The notes under the pieces were generated by a model, which saw only the letters and a list, made by a program, of their open reading frames with translations, was not told where the DNA came from and searched no databases. DNA of 37,292 nucleotides from a virus. Positions 8,667 through 18,266 of this stretch are shown one piece after another (position 1 is the first letter of the stretch; the number at the start of each line of letters is the position of its first letter). Made by a program: the position numbers and the translations under genes. Location: IMG/VR virus record IMGVR_UViG_3300035171_000007, positions 1 to 37,292 of that record, one strand, 5' to 3'.

Positions 8667-8695
8667 TTGACAATACTTTTCACTAGACTTAATGT
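8667..8695 (+). promoter_or_regulatory. Promoter for the adhesin operon
   Basis: TTGACA at 8667-8672 and TAATGT at 8690-8695 are separated by 17 bp, a near-consensus sigma70 promoter. It reads rightward into the large adhesin gene at 8734, which has AAGGAG in front of its ATG. Confidence 0.65.
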
Positions 8696-8703
8696 TACAT
8701 TAA
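8689..8703. promoter_or_regulatory. Perfect palindrome over the -10 element (candidate operator)
   Basis: TTAATGT-T-ACATTAA is a perfect 7-1-7 inverted repeat covering the -10 hexamer and the likely transcription start of the adhesin promoter. A protein bound here would block initiation. Confidence 0.5.
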
Positions 8704-8733
8704 ATTTTAAACTTACACTCTCAAGGAGTCACC

Positions 8734-11184
8734 ATGTCTATCAGAACAAAAATTCAGCAAGCAGTAGGACTTGGGGCCCCTTTTATCAATGTTTTTCCTG
8801 TTCCTATTATAGCTGAAAGAGCACCAACTTCTTCTGATAACCTTTGTCCGCAAGGGCAAGTATGGTTCGATAATTCAGTAAGTCCTCCCGCTGAATATGT
8901 TTTTGATGGAGAAAGCACTTGGAATGCTGGGGGTGCTAATCCGGCTACTACAACTACTTTTGGTACAGTCAAGCTCACAGACAACTCAGAGCCCGTGGCG
9001 ACTAAAGCCTATGCCGACGCCCTAGCTATAGCAGGTGCTCCAGCGGCTACAGAAGCTGTTGCAGGTATTGCAAAGCTATCTACAGCAATCATGGCGACCA
9101 CGGGAACTGATGACGCAACGATTATGACTCCTCTTAAAGTGGCCGATGCACTTGCTGGGGCTTCGTTACCTGGTTCGTTTACTACTCTAGCTACTAGCGG
9201 TGCAGCCACTTTTGGTGGGCTTGTAACAGCTAATGCGAGTGCTACTATTAAAACGGCTGGTACAACTCTTAATCTAGGTTCTGACAATGATGCCGGTGCA
9301 GTTAATCTGGCAGTTGGTACAACAGCACGAACCGTCGGAATTGCTAATTCGGCTGCAGCTCATCTAGTCACAATCGGATCAGTTACTGGTGCCGCAGCAT
9401 TAACTCTACAGGCGGGAACAGGTAACGTATTAATTACAGGTGCAACAACTACCACGATTACAGTTGGTAAATCCGATGGTACTGGAACAATCACTTTAGG
9501 ATCGTCTTCAGGTGCACAAACAGTTAATATGGCTGCTGGTAATGGTGCCGCTACAGTTGGAATCGGTGGAGGAACTGGCGGAAATACAATTTCTGTAGGA
9601 AGTGGTATTAATGGATCAGCACAGACGATCAATATCGGTACAGGTGCATCAGGTGCCGACCAAACAGTAAATATTCTTTCAGGTAACGGCACAGCTGGTT
9701 CACAGACTGTAAATATTGGTACAGGAACTAGACCATTAACAATCGATATTGGTACAGGTGCCGCGACAGCAGGTAACACAATTAAAATTGGTGATGGTGC
9801 TGCAGCAAACGTTATTACTATTGGTTCGGTTACTGGCGCAGCAAGTATGTTCCTTAAAGTTGGAACAGGTAATTTCCAATTAGATGGCGCAGCCGGTTCA
9901 ACCTATGCTATAGGGGCTTCGACCACTACAGGCACAATGACTATCGGTGGTACCGCTCAAACTGGAACTATGACTCTGGGTTCTTCTTCAGGAACTAATA
10001 TCGTTAATATTGCAAATGGTGCCGGTGCTGGAACTGTCAATATTGCAGCTGTACAAGTTGCAGGTGCCGTTAACGTAGGTACTGCAATGACCACTGGAAC
10101 CATAACTGTCGGGGGTACAGGACTTCAAACAGGTACTGTTTCTATCGCTCCTGGTACTGGCGCACAAACCGTTGCAATCGGTACTGGTGGTACCGGTGTT
10201 AAGACAATCAATATTGGTACAGGAGCAATAGGTAATATCATCACAATCGGTACAGTTACTGCAGCAGCCTCCCTTGCGCTAAAAGTAGGAACTGGTAACT
10301 TCACTCTTGATGGTAATGCAGCATCAACTTATACGATTGGAGCTTCGACCACTACAGGTACAGTGACAATAGGCGGAACAGCTCAGACAGGTGATATAGT
10401 CTTAGGTTCTTCTTCAGGTACTAATGCTGTTAAAATCATGAATGGGGCCGGAGCTGGTACATTAAGTCTTGGTGTTATTCAGATAGCTGGCGCAATAAAT
10501 GCTGGTACAGCAATGACAACCGGTACTATCACAATTGGTGGAACTGGTGCTCATACAGGTACAATCGGTATTGCTCCTGGAACTGGTGCCCAGACAATTA
10601 ACATTGCTAACTCTACTGGTGGTAAAACCGTCGCTATTGCGACTGGGGCCGGAGCTAATGCAGTCACATTGGGTTCTACCAATACAACTTCGACTACCAC
10701 AATCAACGCTGGATCGGGGAATATTGTTATGGTTGGTAACGTCACTAAGACTACCAATCCAGCATTCTTGGCTTATTTAGCAGTAACAGCAACTAATAAA
10801 ACAGGTAATGGAACAGCTTATACGATTGGTACAGACGCTTTAACAGAGGTCTTCGATAGAGGAAGTAACTTTAATACTAACGGGACTTTCACAGCGCCTA
10901 TCACAGGTCTTTATGATCTTAGAGCTCAAGTAACCATTACCGGGGCAACAATTGCGACAACATATGTTCTTTCGATTGTAACTACAACCAGAACCTATAC
11001 AAATACATTTATCAAAGCAGCGGGATCTCAGGATGAATCCATAAATATCAGTGCAATTTGCGATATGACTGCAACAAATACAGCGACTGTGACAATTACA
11101 GTAACTGGTGAAGCTGGCGATACTGATGATATCAAAGGTGGAGCTGCTCTCGAAACATACTTATGCGGTTGTTTAGTAGCATAA
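8734..11184 (+). CDS. Large repetitive adhesin / tail fibre with C1q-like tip (816 aa)
   Basis: The N-terminal segment (about residues 1-60) is unique and probably attaches to the virion. It is followed by a short region typical of tail fibres (GTVKLTDNSEPVATKAYADAL). Several hundred residues of Gly/Thr/Ile repeats such as TITIGGTG and INIGTG follow, consistent with a beta-solenoid shaft. The last 130 residues or so (AYLAVTATNKTGNGTAYTI..FDRGSNFNTNGTFTAPITGLYDLRAQV) match the C1q/TNF-like jelly-roll pattern, a trimeric binding tip. A 143-residue unit is repeated in tandem. It is the first gene of the rightward adhesin operon with its own promoter. A host-recognition role is likely. Confidence 0.75.
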   Translation: MSIRTKIQQAVGLGAPFINVFPVPIIAERAPTSSDNLCPQGQVWFDNSVSPPAEYVFDGESTWNAGGANPATTTTFGTVKLTDNSEPVATKAYADALAIAGAPAATEAVAGIAKLSTAIMATTGTDDATIMTPLKVADALAGASLPGSFTTLATSGAATFGGLVTANASATIKTAGTTLNLGSDNDAGAVNLAVGTTARTVGIANSAAAHLVTIGSVTGAAALTLQAGTGNVLITGATTTTITVGKSDGTGTITLGSSSGAQTVNMAAGNGAATVGIGGGTGGNTISVGSGINGSAQTINIGTGASGADQTVNILSGNGTAGSQTVNIGTGTRPLTIDIGTGAATAGNTIKIGDGAAANVITIGSVTGAASMFLKVGTGNFQLDGAAGSTYAIGASTTTGTMTIGGTAQTGTMTLGSSSGTNIVNIANGAGAGTVNIAAVQVAGAVNVGTAMTTGTITVGGTGLQTGTVSIAPGTGAQTVAIGTGGTGVKTINIGTGAIGNIITIGTVTAAASLALKVGTGNFTLDGNAASTYTIGASTTTGTVTIGGTAQTGDIVLGSSSGTNAVKIMNGAGAGTLSLGVIQIAGAINAGTAMTTGTITIGGTGAHTGTIGIAPGTGAQTINIANSTGGKTVAIATGAGANAVTLGSTNTTSTTTINAGSGNIVMVGNVTKTTNPAFLAYLAVTATNKTGNGTAYTIGTDALTEVFDRGSNFNTNGTFTAPITGLYDLRAQVTITGATIATTYVLSIVTTTRTYTNTFIKAAGSQDESINISAICDMTATNTATVTITVTGEAGDTDDIKGGAALETYLCGCLVA
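9838..10695 (+). repeat. Two tandem 429-bp units inside the adhesin gene
   Basis: The segment starting at 9838 (ASMFLKVGTGNFQLDG...) is repeated from 10267 (ASLALKVGTGNFTLDG...). The 143-codon offset preserves the frame, and long stretches such as IGASTTTGT.TIGGTAQTG and GTAMTTGTIT.GGTG are shared. The DNA has diverged mainly at silent positions, so the duplication is old. Confidence 0.7.
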
Positions 11185-11203
11185 TAACAAAAGGAAACGA
11201 AAC

Positions 11204-11398
11204 ATGATTAAGAATATAACTACACTAGAACACAAAATCGGCGAAAGAGTTTATCAATTTATATGTGATCCTCAAAGCCCTCTTGGTGAGCTTCATGATG
11301 CGCTTCACGCGATGCGCAATTTCGTGATTAGCAAAATGCAAGAGGTCGATAAAAAGAATGAAGAACAAGCATCAGAGGTGAAAGCCGATGTCTCGTAA
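11204..11398 (+). CDS. Small tail-operon protein, 64 aa
   Basis: The protein is charged and helical (ITTLEHKIGERVYQFICDP, HDALHAMRNFVISKM) with an acidic Lys/Glu-rich tail. It has an AAGGAAA ribosome binding site and overlaps the next start by 11 bp. Small helical proteins of this kind are common beside phage fibre genes. No function is recognised. Confidence 0.6.
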   Translation: MIKNITTLEHKIGERVYQFICDPQSPLGELHDALHAMRNFVISKMQEVDKKNEEQASEVKADVS

Positions 11399-11684
11399 TC
11401 AATTTATGCAGCGTGCGAATATCAGCACGCAGGGTATCCCTAGTCAAGATAGCTTCCTTGATGAGTCGTTTTATGGCGACTATCAAGGGGGTATTAACTT
11501 GATTTATAAGTGTTTTGCTAGACCAGGGTCTGCTACGTCGGCCCCGGTTTGGCAAATCGCTAAACTGACATATGACGGTAACAACAACGTAACATTGATT
11601 CAATGGCCGCTAAATAGTAGCGGTCTTTCATCAAATGCTTATGAGTTTTCTGTGGATTTGAGAACATCATATACGTATCAATAG
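11388..11684 (+). CDS. Conserved tail-operon protein of unknown function (98 aa)
   Basis: It contains the pattern GDYQGGINLIYKCFARPGS..PVWQIAKLTYD..NNVTLIQWP and ends with DLRTSYTYQ. I recognise this as the layout of a small protein repeatedly found between phage fibre genes, but its role is not established. It starts at ATG 11388 within the end of the previous gene, behind GAGGTG. A beta-rich structural part is likely. Confidence 0.6.
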   Translation: MSRNQFMQRANISTQGIPSQDSFLDESFYGDYQGGINLIYKCFARPGSATSAPVWQIAKLTYDGNNNVTLIQWPLNSSGLSSNAYEFSVDLRTSYTYQ

Positions 11685-11690
11685 GGAAAA

Positions 11691-14240
11691 ATGACGCTAA
11701 AGTTTAATCCATTTACCAATAAACTCGATATTACTGGAACTAGCGGTGGGGGAGGCGGTGACGTTTCTGGCCCAGGAAGTTCCACAGATAATGCTGTAGT
11801 TAGATGGAGCGGCACAACAGGAACTTTAGTCCAAAATAGCGTAGTAACTATATCTGATACAGGCGATATCATAGCCAATAGTATTGATTTGACGGTTCCT
11901 ATGGCAGTTGCTGATGGTGGTACTAATATCAGTAGTTATACCACAGGAGATCTTCTTTATGCCTCAGGGCCTGGTACCTTATCTAAATTAGCAATAGGAA
12001 GCGCATCAGACGTTCTTACAGTTAGTGGGGGATTACCTTCTTGGCAAGCGTCGTCAGGAGGAGGAACAGTCACTAGCGTCAGCGGAACAGCCAATCGGAT
12101 CACTTCAACAGGTGGTACAACCCCGGTTATTGATATCGCTGCTACTTATGTCGGACAAGCTTCCATTACAACTCTTGGAACAATCACTTCTGGGACTTGG
12201 AATGGCACTGCAATTGATTTAGCCACTTATGTCACTGGTAATCTTGGCGTATCTCATCTAAATTCCGGAACTTCGGCTTCTAACACAACTTTCTGGAGAG
12301 GTGATGGCACTTGGGCTACACCTGCAGGAGGAGGAACAGTTACAAGCGTATCAGGTACTCTGAATAGGATTAGTTCAACAGGAGGGGCAACTCCTGTTAT
12401 TGACATTGATGCGGCTTATGTGGGCCAAACCTCAATCACGACACTGGGAACGATTACTACAGGGACTTGGAATGGTAGTACTATAGATGTTTCTCATGGT
12501 GGAACTGGAAGAACTTCACTTACAAATCACGGCGTGTTAGTAGGTGCTTCTACATCTGCTATTACGCAACTAGCTGCAGGATCTGCAGGTCAGGTTCTAC
12601 AATCAGGAGGGGCAGCAGCCGATCCAGTCTATTCGACGGCAACTTATCCTTCTACAGCAACAGGTACTGGAACTCTGCTTAGAGCTGACGGTACAAACTG
12701 GGTGGCAACTACCTCTACTTATCCCAATACTAATGCTGTTAGTACATTACTTTATGCATCTTCATCCAATGTTATGGCAGCTCTTGCAACTGCAAATGAT
12801 GGTTTACTTGTAACAAGCAATACAGGTGTTCCTTCCATTCTTGCAGGCCCTGGTACTACGGGTAATATTCTTCAATCAAATGCCGCTGCCGCTCCTAGTT
12901 TTTCTACTGCCACATTCCCTTCAACAGCAACCGGAACCGGTACATTCCTTAGAGCTGATGGAACCAATTGGGTCGCATCAACTTCGACATTGCCAAATAC
13001 AAATGCTCAAGGCGATCTTCTTTATGGGTCAGCTTCAAATGTTTGGACATCTTTAGCTAAAGATACAAATGCCACACGTTATCTTTCGAATACAGGTACA
13101 ACAAATAATCCTGCTTGGGCACAGGTTAACTTAGCTAACGGTGTTACTGGCAATTTACCTGTGACTAACCTTAACTCAGGAACAAGTGCTTCAGCTTCAA
13201 CATTCTGGCGTGGGGATGGTACTTGGGCTGCTGCTGGTGGAGGGGCTTCTCCTCTAACTACAAAAGGTGATATTTATACTTTTTCGACCGTAGACGCTCG
13301 TCTGCCTGTAGGTTCAAACGGAACAATTTTAACAGCCGATAGCACCGCTACGACAGGCAATAAATGGACGACAGCCACATATCCAGCAACTGCAACCGGA
13401 ACGGGAACCATCCTTAGAGCCGATGGAACGAACTGGGCCGCTTCGACTGCGACATACCCCAACACAGCTACGACAGGAGACATCATCGTCGCAACGGGAA
13501 CTAATGCTTTAGGTTCTCTTGTACTCCCGTCAAATCCAGGTCAATATCTCGAATATAATGGAACAAGTTTATCATATTTTAATTGGTTAAGAGAAGTTCG
13601 TTTATCCGATGATTTTATTGGGACACGTTATAAAGCAATAGGAGCATTAAATTGGGAAACCTCTAATTCAGGAAGTGGGGATTTTAATGTTCCTATTGTA
13701 TGCGATTCAGGCCATCCAGGTCAGTTACAATTTACTACAGCAGCTGGATCCGGCGCATTTATCGGAATAATGTTGGGTGTTTCTAGCTTCCAACCAATGA
13801 ATTTAGGGGGTGGAGCATTAGATTTTTACTGGGTAATGAAATTACCAACTCTTTCAGTAGGCGGTGAATCATATACTATAAATATGGGCATGGCTAGTAA
13901 TTTTTCTATAACACCAACAGATGGAGTATATTTTAGTTATACGGAATCTCTTAATTCAGGAAATTGGCAGTGCATAACTAGAAGCGCAAGTACCTCAACA
14001 ACTACAAACACTGCAACAGCAGCAACAACCTCTTTTACAACATTTCGGGTATCAGTAGATGCGTCCGCAGCAAATGTAATTTTTTATATAAATGGATCTT
14101 CAGTTGCCACACATACAACAAATATTCCTACAGCTGGTATTTCACCAGCTTCTTTTATGCAAAAAAATTCTGGAACAACAGCGCGAACGATGAATCATGA
14201 TTTGTTTTACCTTTACCAATATTTAACCTCGGCTAGGTAA
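11691..14240 (+). CDS. Repetitive tail fibre with lectin-like C-terminal domain (849 aa)
   Basis: It opens with [22 protein letters not shown], a short anchor shared with the gene at 14243. The shaft consists of repeats such as [47 protein letters not shown] and [13 protein letters not shown], a type widespread in phage fibre proteins. The last 200 or so residues (from [12 protein letters not shown]) look like a concanavalin/LamG-type jelly roll, with [11 protein letters not shown] and [18 protein letters not shown] strands. It is probably a second receptor-binding fibre. It is followed after 2 bp by its shorter relative. Confidence 0.7.
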   Translation: MTLKFNPFTNKLDITGTSGGGGGDVSGPGSSTDNAVVRWSGTTGTLVQNSVVTISDTGDIIANSIDLTVPMAVADGGTNISSYTTGDLLYASGPGTLSKLAIGSASDVLTVSGGLPSWQASSGGGTVTSVSGTANRITSTGGTTPVIDIAATYVGQASITTLGTITSGTWNGTAIDLATYVTGNLGVSHLNSGTSASNTTFWRGDGTWATPAGGGTVTSVSGTLNRISSTGGATPVIDIDAAYVGQTSITTLGTITTGTWNGSTIDVSHGGTGRTSLTNHGVLVGASTSAITQLAAGSAGQVLQSGGAAADPVYSTATYPSTATGTGTLLRADGTNWVATTSTYPNTNAVSTLLYASSSNVMAALATANDGLLVTSNTGVPSILAGPGTTGNILQSNAAAAPSFSTATFPSTATGTGTFLRADGTNWVASTSTLPNTNAQGDLLYGSASNVWTSLAKDTNATRYLSNTGTTNNPAWAQVNLANGVTGNLPVTNLNSGTSASASTFWRGDGTWAAAGGGASPLTTKGDIYTFSTVDARLPVGSNGTILTADSTATTGNKWTTATYPATATGTGTILRADGTNWAASTATYPNTATTGDIIVATGTNALGSLVLPSNPGQYLEYNGTSLSYFNWLREVRLSDDFIGTRYKAIGALNWETSNSGSGDFNVPIVCDSGHPGQLQFTTAAGSGAFIGIMLGVSSFQPMNLGGGALDFYWVMKLPTLSVGGESYTINMGMASNFSITPTDGVYFSYTESLNSGNWQCITRSASTSTTTNTATAATTSFTTFRVSVDASAANVIFYINGSSVATHTTNIPTAGISPASFMQKNSGTTARTMNHDLFYLYQYLTSAR

Positions 14241-14242
14241 CA

Positions 14243-14773
14243 ATGCCATTTAAATACAACCCATTTACTAACAAGCTCGACATTAGCGCGACAAGCGGCG
14301 GTGGTGGTGGTGGAATTGACACAATTACCGGAAACTCAGGAGGCGCAATATCCCCGGATGGTTCTGGTAATATCAATATCATCGGCGGAGGATCAGTTAC
14401 AGTAGGCGGTAGTGGTAATACTCTCACTATTACTGTGCCAAGTACTTTCTTTTCCTGGTCAGTTATTACAGCTAATCAAATGGCGGTGGCATTCCATGGA
14501 TACTTCATCAATGGTGGATCTCGTGTTGACATTACTCTTCCTGTTACTAGCAGCGTTGGCGATACGTTCGAATTAGTTGATAAGGGCGGAAACTTATGGA
14601 GAATACTTCAAGCTGCGGGACAACAGATAAAATATAAGAATTCATCCTCTACATTAGGTTCTAGTGGTTCAATCACCTCACAGATTCAAGGTGATACCGC
14701 ATTGTTGGTATGTTCGGTTGCCGATACCGAATGGTGGATTATAGACTCAGTCGGAACATTCGTGGTGGTATAA
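14243..14773 (+). CDS. Short adhesin sharing anchor and C-terminal module (176 aa)
   Basis: The N-terminus ([22 protein letters not shown]) is a clear relative of the N-terminus of the 849-residue fibre upstream. The following [36 protein letters not shown] segment and the C-terminal domain ([38 protein letters not shown]) recur in the gene at 14773. It therefore links the two neighbours by module sharing. The stop overlaps the next ATG (TAATG). It is probably a tail adhesin subunit. Confidence 0.65.
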   Translation: MPFKYNPFTNKLDISATSGGGGGGIDTITGNSGGAISPDGSGNINIIGGGSVTVGGSGNTLTITVPSTFFSWSVITANQMAVAFHGYFINGGSRVDITLPVTSSVGDTFELVDKGGNLWRILQAAGQQIKYKNSSSTLGSSGSITSQIQGDTALLVCSVADTEWWIIDSVGTFVVV

Positions 14774-15858
14774 TGGCAGTACAAAATAGTCTAGGAATAA
14801 CAACGGCGGGAATGGTTGCTTTCGATGGGGCAGCGACATTCTATGGGAGAACGATTACGGCTGGCTCTGGCGTTACGATCTCTAATGGTGATGGCGTATT
14901 AGGTAACCCTACAATATCGGCCTCTGGAAGCGTTCCTATTTCGTTTGTAACCAATTCTGGAACCGCTACTCCATCCTTAGGAGTTCTTAATATAACTGGA
15001 TCGGGCGCTTTATCTACATCAGGATCTGGAAACACTGTTGCTATAGCATTTACTTTAAGTGGAGCTGGTACTATAGCCTCTGTTTTCAACACAGATTCAG
15101 GAAGCGCAACAGCCTCATCCAATACAGTTACACTTACAGGCGGCACAGGTATAACCACAGCAGGAAGCGGAGCAACAGTAACTTTTGCTTTTGCAGCTTC
15201 CGAAGTTCCCACTATTCCTACCTCAATTTCAACAGATTCCGGGACAGTTACTCCTTCAGGCAATAGTTTTGCCGTTGTAGGTGGGGAGGGGATTGATACT
15301 TCAGGTTCTGGGGCTACACTTACGATTGCCGGCGAAGATGCCTCGTCCACAAACAAAGGTATAGCCTCTTTTAGTTCATCTGACTTTACTGTCACCGCTG
15401 GTGCAGTTTCTCTTCTAAGTACTGGTGCTGGCAAGACAATTACAGGTGACTCAGGAGGTGCTTTAAGTCCTTCCTCTAACAACTGGAACATCCTTGGTGG
15501 CCCTGGAATTACAACTTCAGGTTCAGGAAGTACCCTCACGATCAATGGAATGACTTTCATCGATCAGGGCACATCAACGACGATGGCATCTGATACTGGT
15601 TACTTTGCAACAGCTCTTGTTACATTAACAATGCCTGCATCCCCATCTCAAGGCGAAAAAGTTATTGTTTTCGTTGATACAACAAGTACTGTCACTATCA
15701 CAGGAAATACTGGCCAAATTATACGATATGGAAACCTAGTAACCGCAGCAGCTGGAAGCATCAGCAACACCGCAAAGGGAGACTCCTTAACCTTTGTATG
15801 GCGAGCCAATGGCTCTGAGTGGAATACAATCGCAGCAATAGGGAATTGGGATCTATGA
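14773..15858 (+). CDS. Repetitive adhesin (361 aa)
   Basis: The start is at ATG 14773, overlapping the previous stop; an earlier in-frame ATG at 14710 lies within the upstream gene. The N-terminus ([41 protein letters not shown]) and repeated T.DSG..TPS...V.GG.GI.TSGSG.TLTI units suggest a beta-helical shaft. The last 100 residues or so ([41 protein letters not shown]) match the C-terminal module of the preceding gene. It overlaps the next gene by 4 bp. It is probably a virion adhesin. Confidence 0.65.
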   Translation: MAVQNSLGITTAGMVAFDGAATFYGRTITAGSGVTISNGDGVLGNPTISASGSVPISFVTNSGTATPSLGVLNITGSGALSTSGSGNTVAIAFTLSGAGTIASVFNTDSGSATASSNTVTLTGGTGITTAGSGATVTFAFAASEVPTIPTSISTDSGTVTPSGNSFAVVGGEGIDTSGSGATLTIAGEDASSTNKGIASFSSSDFTVTAGAVSLLSTGAGKTITGDSGGALSPSSNNWNILGGPGITTSGSGSTLTINGMTFIDQGTSTTMASDTGYFATALVTLTMPASPSQGEKVIVFVDTTSTVTITGNTGQIIRYGNLVTAAAGSISNTAKGDSLTFVWRANGSEWNTIAAIGNWDL

Positions 15859-16763
15859 CAACAAGACAAACGAGTACAAATAAATACGCGACGGCTAAAT
15901 GGATTGTTGACTCCGTATCAGCCGTAGGAACTCATACTACGATTGCAGCAGCATTAACAGCCGCATCTTCAGGAGATACCATTTTTATTCGCCCTGGAAC
16001 ATATACTGAGAACTTGACTTTAAAAGCGGGTGTTAATCTAGCAGCCTATGAATGTGATGCTATAACGCCTAATGTAACCATTATTGGAAAATTAACCGCT
16101 ACGTTTGCCGGAACATGCACAATTTCAGGAATATGTCTTCAAACTAATTCTGATTTTTTACTTGTCGTTAGCGGATCGTCAGCGACAATTGTTTATTTAA
16201 CAAATTGTTATCTCAATTGTACAAATAATACAGGTATTTCATATACGTCTTCTAGCAGTTCTTCTATGGTATGGCTTATTTATAGTGGTGGTGATCTGGG
16301 CACTACTGGAATAACATTTTTTGTTTCATCATCTGCGGGTATAATTGAATTTGATTGGTGTAGATTTGACAACTCGGGGGGATCATCTACTGCTTCCAGT
16401 GCATCCGCGGGTGTTATTGGTTCTAGATATTCTTTATTAGTTATTCCACTTTCTTCTACTTCTACTTCATATATGGATATTCGTTGGTGTCTAATTAATT
16501 CTGGTAATACAAATACTATTGCTCTCACATGTAACGGAAATGGTGCTGCACATCAAATTCATCACAATGTTCTCAGGAGCAACTCAGCCGCTTCAGTTTC
16601 TATCGGAGCATCTGGAAATGTAATTTTGATGACAAATATAATTACATCTACTGCTTCCAGTGTTATAGCAGGAACAGGAAGTGTGTCATATGGCGGAAAT
16701 GTTTACTCAATAAATAGCGGAAAAGCGGCAGGATTATCAAAAACAGCTCTTACAACAGACTAG
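15855..16763 (+). CDS. Right-handed beta-helix tail protein (302 aa)
   Basis: It starts at ATG 15855 (ATGA overlap). The N-terminal pattern [35 protein letters not shown] is the hallmark entry into a pectate-lyase-like parallel beta-helix, as in DUF1565-type proteins and many tailspikes. The rest consists of short hydrophobic strands with Ser/Thr/Asn turns. No obvious acidic catalytic cluster of a glycan-degrading spike can be assigned by eye. It may be a binding rather than an enzymatic spike. It is the last of the large adhesin genes. Confidence 0.65.
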   Translation: MTTRQTSTNKYATAKWIVDSVSAVGTHTTIAAALTAASSGDTIFIRPGTYTENLTLKAGVNLAAYECDAITPNVTIIGKLTATFAGTCTISGICLQTNSDFLLVVSGSSATIVYLTNCYLNCTNNTGISYTSSSSSSMVWLIYSGGDLGTTGITFFVSSSAGIIEFDWCRFDNSGGSSTASSASAGVIGSRYSLLVIPLSSTSTSYMDIRWCLINSGNTNTIALTCNGNGAAHQIHHNVLRSNSAASVSIGASGNVILMTNIITSTASSVIAGTGSVSYGGNVYSINSGKAAGLSKTALTTD

Positions 16764-16770
16764 AGGCACT

Positions 16771-17187
16771 ATGAAATACCAAGAATTAGATGAATTAATA
16801 ACTAAATTATACCCTTTGCAGCCTTATGATCTTGTATTAAATAAATCATGTATAGCTCGTATGAATTTTCGTTTCGACGAAGGCAGTAAAAACAGAGATG
16901 TATTTATAATTTATTACCGTGTGCTTGTCTCGGTGAAAAACATGGATCATTTTTATTTGGAGATTGAAGAACACCCAGCAATTTTGTCATGTGAAAAAGC
17001 CATTTCTATTTTGAATGATTCAGATATTTATATTTCCGAAGCAGATTTACAAGAATTGCGCGATTCAGATGTTAAACGCAACCTAAATCGTCCAAATCAT
17101 ATGCGTGATGAAATCTTAAAGCGTATCATTGAATATAGTGGAAAATCAGAGTCTGAGATTCTCAAACTTGCAGGACTCCCGAGCTAA
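16771..17187 (+). CDS. Hypothetical protein, 138 aa
   Basis: I do not recognise this protein. It is soluble-looking and rich in charged residues, with an N-terminal ELDELITKLYPLQPYDL helix, a beta-rich middle (FIIYYRVLVSVKNMDHFYLEI) and a helical C-terminus (RDEILKRIIEYSGKSESEILKLAGL). It has an AGAGG ribosome binding site and follows the beta-helix gene by 7 bp, so it is in the adhesin operon. A chaperone or assembly role for the fibres is possible but not shown. Its stop overlaps the end of the convergent gene at 17184. Confidence 0.6.
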   Translation: MKYQELDELITKLYPLQPYDLVLNKSCIARMNFRFDEGSKNRDVFIIYYRVLVSVKNMDHFYLEIEEHPAILSCEKAISILNDSDIYISEADLQELRDSDVKRNLNRPNHMRDEILKRIIEYSGKSESEILKLAGLPS

Positions 17188-17360
17188 TCATCATCAATGA
17201 TTATATCCTTAGGATCATAATGACAACCACAATCGGGATCATGTATGACAGAAGATTCATTGAAGATTAAATAATAGTGACCGTGATACCAATATTGGAC
17301 TACGCAGACATCGGCAAAAGCAGAGCTTGTAATCAATAACGGTAAAATATATTTTAGCAT
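17184..17360 (-). CDS. Small secreted protein with signal peptide (58 aa)
   Basis: The minus-strand frame starts MLKYILPLLITSSAFA, a clean signal peptide with an A-F-A cleavage site before DVC. The mature part is short, with three Cys, several aromatic and His residues, and an acidic tail (DIIIDDD). A GGGG stretch upstream could serve as the ribosome binding site. It is the only leftward gene in this stretch and is convergent with the previous gene (stops overlap). Function unknown. Confidence 0.5.
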   Translation of the reverse strand: MLKYILPLLITSSAFADVCVVQYWYHGHYYLIFNESSVIHDPDCGCHYDPKDIIIDDD

Positions 17361-17380
17361 GAAAACCCCATAGGATCAAT

Positions 17381-17563
17381 ATGACAATACAAAATAATAG
17401 AAAAGTGGTTTTGATAGCAATATTGGTTTTTCTCACTTCTTGCTGTACTCTATCTGTAAATAACGTTCAGACTCGCGGAGAAGCCCAAGATGTAGTTGAC
17501 AGCGATCCTGTTAATGATATAAAACCAAGCACTAGTTTAACAATTCCAGCGATAGGGAAATAA
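17381..17563 (+). CDS. Small lipoprotein (60 aa)
   Basis: The N-terminus is basic, then hydrophobic (VVLIAILVFLTSC), with a lipobox L-T-S-C at residues 18-21. Lipidation at Cys21 is therefore predicted. The mature part is about 40 residues, polar and Val/Asp-rich. Phage lipoproteins of this size can be Rz1-like spanin partners or superinfection-exclusion proteins. No overlapping inner-membrane Rz-type gene is present here, so the choice is open. Confidence 0.6.
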   Translation: MTIQNNRKVVLIAILVFLTSCCTLSVNNVQTRGEAQDVVDSDPVNDIKPSTSLTIPAIGK

Positions 17564-17564
17564 T

Positions 17565-17729
17565 ATGACAGAAACTAAAAAACAGAAAAGCAAAGTCAAA
17601 AAAGTAATGCATGAATTGAAAGCTGGTAAATTGCATAGTGGTTCAAAAAAAGGACCTGTAGTTACAAACCCTAAACAGGGGATTGCAATAGCTATGTCAG
17701 AAGCCGGAATCTCAAAGAAAAAGAAGTAG
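17565..17729 (+). CDS. DUF6496-type small basic protein (54 aa)
   Basis: The pattern KVMHELKAGKLHSGSKKGPVVTNPKQGIAIAMSEAG matches the conserved core of the DUF6496 family (VMHE.K.G.LHSGS...V.N.KQAIAIALSEA). These are small basic proteins common in phages and bacteria with unknown function. Lys-rich ends suggest nucleic-acid contact. It starts 1 bp after the lipoprotein stop. Confidence 0.65.
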   Translation: MTETKKQKSKVKKVMHELKAGKLHSGSKKGPVVTNPKQGIAIAMSEAGISKKKK

Positions 17730-17735
17730 GACATA

Positions 17736-17867
17736 ATGAAAGCAAAAAAGAAAGTTAAGACAGCCGCAAAACAAATCATGAAGCACCTAAAAGGTGATAT
17801 CCATGAGTCTAAGGAGTCGATGGCGGAAGACAAGAAAATGATGAAGAAAGTAAAAGGTCGCTGCTAG
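17736..17867 (+). CDS. Small Lys-rich helical protein (43 aa)
   Basis: The frame begins MKAKKKVKTAAKQIMKHLKGD and ends MMKKVKGRC. It is strongly basic and helical. Small proteins with a KHLK.DI motif often follow DUF6496-type genes in phage tail regions. Its 3' end overlaps the convergent Cys-rich gene at 17809-17997. Confidence 0.5.
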   Translation: MKAKKKVKTAAKQIMKHLKGDIHESKESMAEDKKMMKKVKGRC

Positions 17868-17997
17868 GCTTCGGCTCTTTGATCTCTTTCCAAGACTTCC
17901 AAGAGCATTCCTCGCATAATAAATACCTTTTCTTATGTCTTTCATATGGCCTGACAAGATTATTTGATCCGCATTGCCCGCAAATGAATATCTTCAC
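17809..17997 (-). CDS. Small zinc-ribbon-like protein
   Basis: The core FICGQCGSNNLVRPYERHKKRYLLCEECSW has two CxxC pairs about 20 residues apart, a zinc-ribbon spacing with basic residues between. I favour the GTG start at 17997, which overlaps the previous stop (GTGA), giving 62 residues. An ATG at 18039 would overlap the upstream gene by 46 bp. The Ser/Pro tail is antisense to the Lys-rich gene on the other strand. It is the last gene of the early leftward operon. Possibly a nucleic-acid-binding regulator. Confidence 0.5.
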   Translation of the reverse strand: MKIFICGQCGSNNLVRPYERHKKRYLLCEECSWKSWKEIKEPKPSSDLLLSSSFSCLPPSTP

Positions 17998-18266
17998 TCG
18001 TCGGATCTCTCTATATTCGAGTCTTTCGTTCTCTTCCATTTCCTGACCTTTATGCTGCCGGCTACATATTCAGCAAAGTTATAGTTACTAGAGTGAGCAA
18101 CGTTTGGTTTTACACATTCGCAAACATCACACATCGTTTTCATGGGAATAAATTCTACTCTCTTGCTTGCCTCTTTTTTAGAAGCGCAATCTTCGCATAT
18201 AAAATTAACATAATCAGGTAACCGAAAGCACCACTCGTTCGTGAATCTGATGTTTCTTGAGACCAT
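17994..18266 (-). CDS. Cys-rich small protein (90 aa)
   Basis: It has two CxxC-type pairs (FICEDCASKKE and MCDVCEC) about 20 residues apart, suggesting a metal-binding ribbon, and a basic C-terminus (KVRKWKRTK). The start at 18266 overlaps the previous gene by 53 bp; no better in-frame start is seen. It is probably an early-expressed regulator or host-interaction protein, but unrecognised. Confidence 0.5.
   Translation of the reverse strand: MVSRNIRFTNEWCFRLPDYVNFICEDCASKKEASKRVEFIPMKTMCDVCECVKPNVAHSSNYNFAEYVAGSIKVRKWKRTKDSNIERSDE

Noticed and set aside
8754-9779. Minus-strand open frames rich in Val/Pro/Ala in the adhesin genes (also 14841-15560)
   Set aside because: They mirror Gly/Thr/Ser repeats of the real genes, lack ribosome binding sites and have shadow-like composition.
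8734-15858. Diversity-generating retroelement target
   Set aside because: No reverse transcriptase, template repeat or accessory gene is visible anywhere in the circle.
17867-17895. Terminator between the convergent operons at the end of the adhesin block
   Set aside because: The GGC-TTCG-GCT hairpin has only three to four pairs and a weak T stretch, too poor to call.
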